From: an uncultured Bacilli bacterium
Lineage (GTDB): Bacteria; Bacillota_I; Bacilli_A; RF39; UBA660
DNA length: 39,510 nt
NCBI GenBank assembly: GCA_934089275.1
Contig: CAKOJJ010000011.1
Coordinates: 1-39,510, forward strand
Reading direction: 5' to 3'
Position 1 is the first letter of the stretch; each line of letters begins with the position of its first letter. Below the pieces are notes generated by a model that did not search any database, was not told where the DNA came from, and worked only from the letters and a program-made list of their open reading frames with translations. Positions 21,217-28,001 of this stretch are shown piece by piece. Made by a program: the position numbers and the translations under genes.

Positions 21217-21561
21217 ATGTTCAATTTAGCACAATTTTGTAATCAAACTAAGGATATATTAAGATTTGTAGGTTATATTTTAACATTGGTTAAAGTTGCA
21301 ATACCTCTATTAATTATCGCTTTTGGTATTTTTGACTTAGGTAAAGCAGTTACTTCTGGAAAAGATGATGAAACTAAAAAAGCAGCAAAAACTCTTATGT
21401 GGAGAGCAATTGCTGGTGTAGCTATTTTCTTTATACCAAATTTAATTTTATGGTTATTTGGTACAATTTCAGATTATAACGATGCTTACGGAAACGACGA
21501 CAAAGAAAGAAACTTTGACGTATGTAAAACATGTATATTGTATCCTTGGAATTGTAGTTAG
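21217..21561 (+). CDS. Small two-span membrane protein, VirB2/TrbC-like
   Basis: 114 residues. Two hydrophobic spans (about 18-40 ILTLVKVAIPLLIIAFGIFD and 60-80 AIAGVAIFFIPNLILWLFG) are separated by a charged loop (TSGKDDETKKAAKTL), and the tail is Cys-containing (CKTCILYPWNC). The loop-between-helices layout and size recall VirB2/TrbC pilins or other small membrane subunits of secretion systems. A perfect promoter and a strong terminator surround it, so it is a separate, probably abundant product. ATG 21217 follows GAGAGAAGG. The assignment is structural, not by a specific motif. Confidence 0.7.
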   Translation: MFNLAQFCNQTKDILRFVGYILTLVKVAIPLLIIAFGIFDLGKAVTSGKDDETKKAAKTLMWRAIAGVAIFFIPNLILWLFGTISDYNDAYGNDDKERNFDVCKTCILYPWNCS

Positions 21562-21565
21562 TTAT

Positions 21566-21595
21566 AAAAGTTGAGAAAATCTCAACTTTTTTTTG
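21566..21595 (+). terminator. Strong terminator after the VirB2-like gene
   Basis: 11-base perfect stem AAAAGTTGAGA / TCTCAACTTTT with loop AAA and further T. Confidence 0.9.
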
Positions 21596-21624
21596 TGAAT
21601 AAAATGTTATATAATAGTTATATA

Positions 21625-21632
21625 TTCGACAA
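21625..21632 (-). promoter_or_regulatory. Candidate single 0A-box upstream of cse60
   Basis: TTCGACAA on the plus strand, i.e. TTGTCGAA on the minus strand, identical to the Spo0A box core. It lies 43 bases before the cse60 ATG. One 8-base match has limited weight. Confidence 0.3.
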
Positions 21633-21674
21633 TTATTTTCTTTTTATTTTGTTAAATTATAATTGGTGAAGAAT

Positions 21675-21845
21675 ATGAAAGTAAAAGTTATTGATGAATC
21701 ACATGAAGAGGATTTAGAAAAAAGTGTTAATGCATTTATAAGTAACGTTGAAGTTATAGATATTAAGTTTCAAGTAAGTGCATCAATATTTGCTGAAGAA
21801 CAAATATATTGTTTTTCAGCAATGATTATATATAAAGAAGGTTAG
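21675..21845 (+). CDS. cse60: Sporulation protein Cse60
   Basis: 56 residues, near the 60 of Bacillus subtilis Cse60. KVKVIDESHEEDLEKSVNAF and the tail IYCFSAMIIYKEG match the family, as does the central IDIKFQVSAS. In Bacillus it is made in the mother cell under sigma-E; its role is unknown. GGTGAAG precedes ATG 21675; a TTG at 21663 is rejected. Two bases separate it from the flippase gene, so they are one unit. Confidence 0.88.
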   Translation: MKVKVIDESHEEDLEKSVNAFISNVEVIDIKFQVSASIFAEEQIYCFSAMIIYKEG

Positions 21846-21847
21846 TT

Positions 21848-23479
21848 ATGAAAAAAAACAGTTTTTTAGAAGGAACAATTATTGCAACTTTAGCTATTGT
21901 TATCGTTAAAATTCTAGGTATGTTATATGTAATACCTTTTTATGCAATAGTTGGTTCTAATGGTGGAGCACTTTATAGTTATGCTTATAATATTTATTTA
22001 ATATTCTTAGGAATCTCCAGTGCTGGACTTCCAAATGCCATAAGTAAAATTATCAGTGAATATAATGCTTTAGATAATAAAAATGCTAAAAATATGGCTT
22101 ATAAACAAGCAAAAAAAATAATACTTATATTTGCAAGTATTTCATTTATTTTATTATTTGCATTTGCTGAAGAAATTGCAACATTTATAATTGGCGATTT
22201 AACAGGTGGTAATACAATTGCTGATGTAGCGTTTGTAATTCGTGCTGTATCTCCAGCTATTTTAGTTATTCCTTATCTTAGTATAACTAAAGGTTATATA
22301 CAAGGACATAAATATGTAAAACCTTCTTCTATAAGTCAACTTATTGAACAAATTGTGAGAATACTTGTTATTTTACTTGGTTCATATTTAATTATCAATG
22401 TATTTAATGGAACAGTTTCTTTAGCAATAGGTGTTTCTGTTTTTGGAGCATTTGTTGGTGGTTTATGTGCATATATTTATTTAAAATGTATAATAAATAA
22501 AAACAAGGATCAATTGGATTTAACAAGTGAAGTTGAAAATGATCCGAAATTAAAAAAAGAAATAACTAAGAAAATAATAAAATATGCGGTTCCTTTTATA
22601 ATAATTAATATAGTTACAAATCTTTATAATTTTACAGATCAAATATTAGTTTTAAGAACTTTAGAATATTTAAAATTGGACACTACAACGATTGAATTTG
22701 TTGCTAGTGCAATAAGTACTTGGGCTCCAAAAATCAATATGGTTATAAATGCGATGGCAATGGGAATGACAATAAGTTTAATTCCTACGATAGTAAGTGC
22801 TTATACTAAAAAAGAAATGGGTGAAGTTAACGATAAAATTAATCGTTCTTTATCATTAGTATTCTTTATATCACTTCCTTTAGCTGTTGGAATTTGTATT
22901 TTAAGAGAACCAGTTTGGCAAATATTTTATAATAGTAATGAATATGGTTATATGATTTTAGGGCTTTCCGTATTCTCAGCGTTGTGTGCCAATATGTATA
23001 TGATACTTTCTACAATATGTCAAAGCTTAAATAAGTTTAAATTAGTTTACTTAGTTAGTATAAGTGGCTTTCTAACAAATGCTATTTTGGATATTCCTTT
23101 AATGCTTTTATTGAATAAGTTAGGTTTACCACCATTTTTAGGAAGTATTGTTTCAAGTATATTAGGTTTTTCAATAAGTGTTATTGTTGGTTTGGTTTCA
23201 TTACACAAAAGTGAAAAAATTAATTTCAAATTCTTATTTACAACAATTGTTAAGAGCTTAGCTCCAATAACGGTAATGATATTACTTCTTTTAATAATAG
23301 AAATGTTTATACCTATTAATAATAATTTCCTTAAAATAATAGTTTATGGAATAGTTGGAGGTATAACATATATTGGAATATCTTATAAAATGGGTATATT
23401 AACTGAATTATTTGGAAAAGAATATTTAAATAAAATCATAAAAAAACTTACCTTAGGTAAGTTCGAAATAAAGAATTAA
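21848..23479 (+). CDS. SpoVB/YtgP-like MOP-superfamily flippase
   Basis: 543 residues with about 14 membrane spans, the size and layout of the SpoVB/YtgP/MurJ group that flips lipid-linked peptidoglycan precursors. The start FLEGTIIATLAIVIVKILGM, GGALYSYAYNIYLIFLGISS and the SSAGLPNAISKI segment are typical of YtgP and SpoVB. Adjacent cse60 would suit a sporulation role (cortex synthesis), but the vegetative lipid II flippase is equally possible and sequence alone does not decide. The last codons contain a hairpin serving the convergent gene. Confidence 0.88.
   Translation: MKKNSFLEGTIIATLAIVIVKILGMLYVIPFYAIVGSNGGALYSYAYNIYLIFLGISSAGLPNAISKIISEYNALDNKNAKNMAYKQAKKIILIFASISFILLFAFAEEIATFIIGDLTGGNTIADVAFVIRAVSPAILVIPYLSITKGYIQGHKYVKPSSISQLIEQIVRILVILLGSYLIINVFNGTVSLAIGVSVFGAFVGGLCAYIYLKCIINKNKDQLDLTSEVENDPKLKKEITKKIIKYAVPFIIINIVTNLYNFTDQILVLRTLEYLKLDTTTIEFVASAISTWAPKINMVINAMAMGMTISLIPTIVSAYTKKEMGEVNDKINRSLSLVFFISLPLAVGICILREPVWQIFYNSNEYGYMILGLSVFSALCANMYMILSTICQSLNKFKLVYLVSISGFLTNAILDIPLMLLLNKLGLPPFLGSIVSSILGFSISVIVGLVSLHKSEKINFKFLFTTIVKSLAPITVMILLLLIIEMFIPINNNFLKIIVYGIVGGITYIGISYKMGILTELFGKEYLNKIIKKLTLGKFEIKN
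23437..23461 (-). terminator. Minus-strand terminator embedded in the flippase coding end
   Basis: Read on the minus strand: CTTACC-TAA-GGTAAG followed by seven T. It ends the convergent gene at 23476 yet lies inside the plus-strand coding sequence, where the same bases encode KKLTLGK. Confidence 0.75.
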
Positions 23480-23775
23480 ACCATGTACATTGAATTAGCA
23501 AAGTTAAAATCTGTTTGAGCATTGTTTGTTGTAGTCTTTACTGAAGATAAACTATTTTCAAGATTAGTTACTCTTTGGTCTAAACGAGCAATTTCTCTTT
23601 CAAGTTTGCTTATTCTAGCATCATAATCATCGTAGATTGTGTTAGAATTAACATATTGTTGTTGTGGCATATTAGTTGCCATGTTTGGCATTACAACACC
23701 GGTATTCATTTGTGGATTAGTTTGATATCCATAAGAACCAAATTGAGAAAAAAAACTGTTTCTATCCTTTTTCAT
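23476..23775 (-). CDS. Small coiled-coil protein of unknown function
   Basis: 99 residues. The N-terminal 50 are Gln/Asn/Pro/Met-rich (TNPQMNTGVVMPN, MPQQQYVNSN) and followed by a coiled coil (ISKLEREIARLDQRVTNLENSL). No signal peptide. The composition recalls small spore coat-associated proteins, but no family is recognised. It overlaps the stop of the convergent flippase gene by four bases. GGGAGTGAT precedes the ATG on the minus strand. Confidence 0.7.
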   Translation of the reverse strand: MKKDRNSFFSQFGSYGYQTNPQMNTGVVMPNMATNMPQQQYVNSNTIYDDYDARISKLEREIARLDQRVTNLENSLSSVKTTTNNAQTDFNFANSMYMV

Positions 23776-23838
23776 ATAATCACTCCCTAGTGTATTATAT
23801 GTTTTTTATGATAAATGTTTCATTTAGGAGGTATATAT

Positions 23839-24468
23839 ATGAGACTTAGAAATGTTAAAGATGCAAAAAAAATAGTAAGTGAATCTAGTTATGTTATCAA
23901 TGATCCAGAAAGTATTAAAGGACATTTCAATGAACTTTTTGGCAATAATAATGAAATTCATTTAGAAATAGGTATGGGTAAAGGAGATTTTATTATTGGA
24001 AATGCTTTAAAATATCCAAATATTAATTTTATTGGTATGGAAAAGTATGAATCGGTTATGGTTAGAGCAATTGAAAAACTAAATGACTTAAAGTTAGATA
24101 ATTTAAAATTGATTAGATATGATGCAACATATTTGGATCGTGTTTTTGATCACGAAATAACAACTTTATATCTTAATTTTTCTGATCCGTGGCCAAAGAA
24201 AAAACATGCTAAAAGAAGATTAACTTCACCTATATTTTTAAGCCTTTATGATAATATTTTTAAAGGGTTTCCACATATTGTTCAAAAAACAGATAATATT
24301 GGATTATTTGCTTATTCATTAGAAACTTTATCAAATTATGGATATAAGTTTAATCGAGTTTCTTTAGATTTAGCAAATGAAGATATTGATAATGTTTGTA
24401 CTGAATATGAAAAAAAGTTTATGTCTTTAGGTGTCAAAATAAATTATGTAGATGCTGTAAAGAAATAA
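23839..24468 (+). CDS. trmB: tRNA (guanine-N7-)-methyltransferase TrmB
   Basis: 209 residues. Makes m7G46 in tRNA using S-adenosylmethionine. Motif I is LEIGMGKGDFI (residues 42-52), and LNFSDPWPKKKHAKRR is the family signature with substrate-binding Asp. RLRNVKDAKKIV is the usual N-terminus. ATG 23839 follows AGGAGG at 23826-23831; an upstream in-frame start at 23815 is rejected. Divergent from the coiled-coil gene. Confidence 0.95.
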   Translation: MRLRNVKDAKKIVSESSYVINDPESIKGHFNELFGNNNEIHLEIGMGKGDFIIGNALKYPNINFIGMEKYESVMVRAIEKLNDLKLDNLKLIRYDATYLDRVFDHEITTLYLNFSDPWPKKKHAKRRLTSPIFLSLYDNIFKGFPHIVQKTDNIGLFAYSLETLSNYGYKFNRVSLDLANEDIDNVCTEYEKKFMSLGVKINYVDAVKK

Positions 24469-24532
24469 ATATTTGCATAGTATAAAACTAATACCTATGC
24501 TATAATTAAAATAATAGGAGGGGTAAATAGTA

Positions 24533-24561
24533 TTTAAAAATTTTGTATTATTTGTTATAAT
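24533..24561 (+). promoter_or_regulatory. Promoter of the lipoprotein gene
   Basis: TTTAAA, 17-base spacer, TATAAT. A second TATAAT at 24500-24505 is flanked by the inverted repeat GCATAG ... CTATGC and may be an additional start. Confidence 0.55.
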
Positions 24562-24583
24562 GGGAATATAAAGGAATGTTTTT

Positions 24584-25231
24584 ATGAAGAAAATATTAAT
24601 AATTGCTATTGTTTTGATTGCTACAACTGGGTGTAGTTCTGTAATGAACATCCGAAAAACTAGTATAGATACAATAGTTGATAATACAATTAATAGCAAA
24701 TATAAGTTAACTAATCACATAAATCGTGGATTCAAATATTACTTGCCTAGACAATTAAAGGTTGAAAAAGTTGATGAAACGAATGAGATTATTAAACAAA
24801 ATGAATATGAATATTATTTATATGTTGATTTAATAAGTTATTATAATAAAAAAGATTTAAAATTTGAAAAAAATGATGATATTTATTATTCACGTCTCTT
24901 ATTTAAAGATAACAAGTTAGGGATTATCGATGTAACTAATGATAGTGATGAGTGTTTTGTAAAAGTCACTTATAATTATGCAACGATTGAAACAAAAGTG
25001 AATTTACTTGATTTAAATGAAACTATATCAAATATAATGATTATTTTATCTTCAATTAACTATAATGATGCTGTTATAAAAAATATACTTGCAAATGAGT
25101 CAAAAGTTGAAGATGATGAAGTAGTTGAAGTATTTGATAACAAAAAAAATGACAATTCTTCTTTAGATGTTGAAGAGGATGAATATTCTGGAAATGAAGA
25201 AGAAGATTATGATCCAGATGTTATAAATTAG
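24584..25231 (+). CDS. Predicted lipoprotein of unknown function
   Basis: 215 residues. KKILIIAIVLIATTGC is a lipoprotein signal with Cys 17 as lipidation site, so lspA at 36954 would process it. The central part is beta-rich with alternating charged residues, and the last 35 residues are an acidic tail (EEDEYSGNEEEDYDPDVIN). It begins an apparent four-gene unit with the acidic protein and the YtxG/YtxH-like proteins, separated by 14 bases from the next gene. Confidence 0.8.
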   Translation: MKKILIIAIVLIATTGCSSVMNIRKTSIDTIVDNTINSKYKLTNHINRGFKYYLPRQLKVEKVDETNEIIKQNEYEYYLYVDLISYYNKKDLKFEKNDDIYYSRLLFKDNKLGIIDVTNDSDECFVKVTYNYATIETKVNLLDLNETISNIMIILSSINYNDAVIKNILANESKVEDDEVVEVFDNKKNDNSSLDVEEDEYSGNEEEDYDPDVIN

Positions 25232-25245
25232 AGGAGATGAAAGCC

Positions 25246-26193
25246 ATGGGTTTAATGGATAAAGTAAAAAAAATATTATTTGATGAGGATGAAATAGAAG
25301 TACCAGTTAAAAGCGATGAATTACCTAAAAGAGAAGTAAAAAAAGAAACTTTTCCATCCAGGGGATCATTTATTAATCATCATGAAGACAATGAAGTAGA
25401 GGAAGAAAATCCAATTAAAGAGGTTATTGTTCCAAAAGAAGAAGAAAAAGAGGAATTACCACAAAGAAAGACTTTTAATTTTGCAGATGATGATGACTTT
25501 GATTATATGCCAAGAAGAGAAGTAAAAAAAGAGGTTGAAGAACCAAAACAAAGCAGTAGATATTCGATGTATAATGCTTATGATGAAGTTAAAAAGAGAG
25601 AAAATACTTCAAACTCTTCATTCCATGCTGGACTTCAAGAGGATAAGGATTATAAAAAACTTATAAAGACTGAAGAAAAAGAAAGAGATAAAAAACCTTT
25701 CAAAGTAACTCCAGTTATTTCACCAGTTTATGGATATATAGATGTTGATAAGAAAATAGAAGAACAAAAAAAAGTTGAAATAAAAGAGGAAAAACCCCAA
25801 GTTAGAAACTTTGGACCGGTAAGTTATAATTCTGAAAGAATCTCTAAAACTATTGAAAAAGAAGAAGAAAAAGTTGAAGAAGTTGTTATTCCAGAAAAAA
25901 TTGAAGTAGAAGATAGTTTTGATGATATTAAAACATCAGGTATAGAAAATGAATATTTGGGTAACAATAATATTGAGGAGTCATTTGAATCCACTAGTGA
26001 ACTTGAAACAATAAATGATGCGGATAGTAAAATGCTAGAAGATGATGATTTTGAATATACTCCTCAAACTATTGAAGAAAGCGAAGAAGAAAAACAAGAA
26101 AATGACAAGTTAGAGGATACAATAGAAACCGACCTTTTCAACTTAATAGATTCGATGTACAAAGATGACGAAGAATCGGGAGATGAAGAATAA
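25246..26193 (+). CDS. Acidic, largely disordered protein with short conserved-looking motifs
   Basis: 315 residues, very rich in Glu, Lys and Asp. It starts MGLMDKVKKILFDEDEIE, has a possible linear motif FKVTPVISPVYGYID near residues 155-169, repeated PRREVKKE-type segments and a terminal helix motif DLFNLIDSMY. I recall similar ISPVYG and DLIDSMY motifs in proteins of low-GC Bacilli but cannot name the family. A scaffold or division-related adaptor is possible, in view of a SepF-like first helix; this is speculation. GAGGAGATGA precedes ATG 25246. It shares bases TAATG with the following gene. Confidence 0.75.
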   Translation: MGLMDKVKKILFDEDEIEVPVKSDELPKREVKKETFPSRGSFINHHEDNEVEEENPIKEVIVPKEEEKEELPQRKTFNFADDDDFDYMPRREVKKEVEEPKQSSRYSMYNAYDEVKKRENTSNSSFHAGLQEDKDYKKLIKTEEKERDKKPFKVTPVISPVYGYIDVDKKIEEQKKVEIKEEKPQVRNFGPVSYNSERISKTIEKEEEKVEEVVIPEKIEVEDSFDDIKTSGIENEYLGNNNIEESFESTSELETINDADSKMLEDDDFEYTPQTIEESEEEKQENDKLEDTIETDLFNLIDSMYKDDEESGDEE

Positions 26194-26492
26194 TGGACGT
26201 TTTAGCTACAGTATTACCGATAGTTATTGATATATTATTAATTGTATTGCTTGTAGTTAGTATAATACTTGTCATTAAATGCATATATATTATTAACAAA
26301 GCCAAAAGCATTGTTAATAATGTTGAGGAAAAAGTTAATAGTTTAAATGGTGTTTTCAATGTTGTTAATATGGTTAGCAATAAATTTGAAAGCATATCTA
26401 TGAGTGTTGTTAACTTTTTTGAAAATTTAGTTATGAAATTCATTAAAGGAAATAAAGATGAAGAGAGGAATGATAGTGATGAAGAAAGGTAA
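26193..26492 (+). CDS. YtxG/DUF948-like small membrane protein
   Basis: 99 residues: one long N-terminal membrane helix (VLPIVIDILLIVLLVVSIIL) and a helical cytoplasmic part with repeating hydrophobics (AKSIVNNVEEKVNSLNGVFN), ending acidic. This matches the DUF948/YtxG type, usually next to ytxH, as here. It overlaps the acidic protein gene by one base and the ytxH-like gene by 14 bases. Confidence 0.75.
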   Translation: MDVLATVLPIVIDILLIVLLVVSIILVIKCIYIINKAKSIVNNVEEKVNSLNGVFNVVNMVSNKFESISMSVVNFFENLVMKFIKGNKDEERNDSDEER

Positions 26493-26874
26493 GATAGGAG
26501 CTTTAATAGCAGGAATTGGAATAGGAGCAGCAGCTGGAATGCTACTTGCACCAAAAAGTGGAGAAGAAACAAGAAAAGATATCAAAAATCAAGCTAAAAA
26601 ATTAGGTAAAAAAGTTAAAGATATCGATCTAAATGAAGTTAAAGAAAATCTTGTTAGAGAATTTGATAAATTTAAAAATGAAATGAAAAATATGGATAAA
26701 GAAAAAGCTATGAAATTAGCTAAAGAACAAGGAACAAAACTTCTTAATAGTTGTGAAGATCTAATCAATGCAGCTAAAGAAAAAAGTGCTCCAATGATCG
26801 AAAAAACAGCTAAAGATATAAAAAGAAAACTTTCTGAAATGTTAGCCGATGCTTCAGAAAAATTAAGTGATTAA
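26479..26874 (+). CDS. YtxH-domain protein
   Basis: 131 residues. KIGALIAGIGIGAAAGMLLAPKSGEETR is the YtxH signature (Gly-rich span followed by LLAPKSGEETR), and the rest is a charged amphipathic helix. Family members in Bacillus are general stress proteins of unknown function. ATG 26479 is chosen because GAGAGGAATG precedes it; the in-frame ATG at 26458 would put three codons inside the preceding gene without a binding site. Last gene of the lipoprotein unit. Confidence 0.9.
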   Translation: MKKGKIGALIAGIGIGAAAGMLLAPKSGEETRKDIKNQAKKLGKKVKDIDLNEVKENLVREFDKFKNEMKNMDKEKAMKLAKEQGTKLLNSCEDLINAAKEKSAPMIEKTAKDIKRKLSEMLADASEKLSD

Positions 26875-26893
26875 TTAATAAAATAAATATAGA

Positions 26894-26926
26894 GGATTAT
26901 GCAAATAAACTGCATAATCTTTTTTG
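26894..26926 (+). terminator. Strong terminator after the YtxH-like gene
   Basis: GATTATGCA / TGCATAATC perfect stem, loop AATAAAC, six T. It directly precedes the second surface-protein module. Confidence 0.9.
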
Positions 26927-26927
26927 T

Positions 26928-27506
26928 TGTCAAAAAAATTGTAAACAAGGAAGTTGTCCTTGAAAATCGGGGGGGGTATTATAAAATAAAAATGTAGAAA
27001 AGGTAGGTAAAAGTATGAAAAAGAAAAGTATGCTTATAGTAGCAATATTACTAATGGCAATAGGCTTTGCAGCAGTATCAACAACATTAGTAATAAATGG
27101 AAATGCAAAAGTAAGTGAAAATGAAGAAGATTTCAGTGTAATCTTCACAGCTGCAAGTATAGATGGAAAGGATGTATATAGTTCAGTAATAGATGATACA
27201 AAGAAAATAATAACATTTGAAACAAGTGAACTAAAAACACTTAATCAAACTTCAATACTAACATATGAAGTAACAAATAACTCAAGTAACTATGATGCAG
27301 AAGTAAAAGTAACATGTGTACCAAAAGATGGGACGACAGCAAAATACACAAGCATCAAAAATAAGTTAGACAATGATGCAACAGTAGTAAAAGCAAAAGA
27401 AACATTAAATGGAACATTAACAGTAACATTAGATAAAACATCAACAGAAGAAGTAAGTGAAGAATACACATGTAAGTTAGAATTCAATGCAGTAGAAAGA
27501 GATACA
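26928..27506 (+). repeat. Shared promoter/N-terminal module, copy B
   Basis: Matches 10389-10968. The homology begins 2 bases after the previous terminator and ends after VERDT. No peptide/small-RNA element precedes this copy. Confidence 0.9.
26946..26982 (+). promoter_or_regulatory. Promoter with dyad and 8-G spacer tract (surface protein 2)
   Basis: CAAGGA-AGTTG-TCCTTG dyad (26946-26962), eight G at 26969-26976, TATTAT at 26977-26982. With -35 TTGTCC (26954-26959) the spacer is 17 bases, one shorter than in copy A because the A run before the G tract is shorter by one. -35 and spacing are better than in copy A. Confidence 0.6.
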
Positions 27507-27884
27507 AAGGGAGAAACAAAACCAACATTTGTGGCATGGGTACCAACATATTATGCATTTGGAACACCAACAACAGCAAGTGTAACAGATTATACAACAT
27601 TAGGAAAAAATATCTTTGCAGCATTAGATACAAATAATGCAAATGGTGTATGTATAAATGATAATGGATTATTCTGCATAAAAATAAATGATTATGACAA
27701 TTCAGTCTTAGCATTAAAGAATCATTTTGGAGAATCCGTTTGTAGTGACGATGGTTCTACCTTTGGCTGCCACTCTGATTTGTTTGGCTGCACTGCTGGA
27801 TCGAATGGCTTCTTGCTTTGCAACGATCTCTCGACTGATGAGCGCTGCTATGTGCGCTCTTCTGGAACTGTTGAATGCGACTAG
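27015..27884 (+). CDS. Secreted/anchored surface protein with Cys-spaced variable C-terminus
   Basis: 289 residues. Residues 1-164 match the protein at 10477 with a handful of changes (signal segment SMLIVAILLMAIGFAAVSTT, domain with two Cys). From residue 165 a different domain follows (KPTFVAWVPTYYAFGTPTTA, NANGVCINDNGLFCIKINDY). The last 47 residues hold Cys at 243, 252, 259, 269, 278 and 288, and their codons abruptly become richer in G+C, ending in C or T in 38 of 47 cases, unlike the A-ending codons before. Own promoter and terminator. A surface adhesin or receptor with a diversified tip is the inferred role. Confidence 0.8.
   Translation: MKKKSMLIVAILLMAIGFAAVSTTLVINGNAKVSENEEDFSVIFTAASIDGKDVYSSVIDDTKKIITFETSELKTLNQTSILTYEVTNNSSNYDAEVKVTCVPKDGTTAKYTSIKNKLDNDATVVKAKETLNGTLTVTLDKTSTEEVSEEYTCKLEFNAVERDTKGETKPTFVAWVPTYYAFGTPTTASVTDYTTLGKNIFAALDTNNANGVCINDNGLFCIKINDYDNSVLALKNHFGESVCSDDGSTFGCHSDLFGCTAGSNGFLLCNDLSTDERCYVRSSGTVECD
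27741..27881 (+). other. Candidate hypervariable (DGR-type) region 2
   Basis: 47 codons to the stop, about half G+C against roughly a third in the body. Adenine is strongly reduced in the first two codon positions, as expected after A-directed mutagenesis of an AAY-rich template. The Cys framework (spacing 9, 7, 10, 9, 10) is regular. The template and reverse transcriptase are not in the window; recent transfer of a GC-richer segment is the alternative. Confidence 0.45.
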
Positions 27885-27915
27885 TCCATTTCCTAAATAT
27901 ATTTTGAAGTTTAAT

Positions 27916-27943
27916 GGTATGTAATTACGTTACATGCCTTTTT
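27916..27943 (+). terminator. Terminator after surface protein 2
   Basis: GGTATGTAA / TTACATGCC (one G-T pair), loop TTACG, TTTTT. Confidence 0.8.
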
Positions 27944-27949
27944 ATATGA

Positions 27950-27978
27950 TTGCAAATATGGGTTTAATAAAGTATAAT
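27950..27978 (+). promoter_or_regulatory. Promoter of the gene at 28002
   Basis: TTGCAA, 17-base spacer, TATAAT. Confidence 0.7.
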
Positions 27979-28001
27979 TATCATAAGGATAGAGGGATAA
28001 T

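Noticed and set aside
21658..21663. TATAAT as promoter for cse60
   Set aside because: The start would be only a few bases before the ATG and would remove the binding site; no -35 fits.
24511..24530. Strong binding-site-like AGGAGGGG ahead of the lipoprotein gene
   Set aside because: No start codon with an open frame follows at a suitable distance; a stop (TAG) comes at once.
27727..27924. Open frame of 65 codons overlapping the end of the surface-protein gene at 27015
   Set aside because: It is in another frame, lacks a binding site, and is opened only because the variable-looking segment is GC-rich. It also runs into the terminator.
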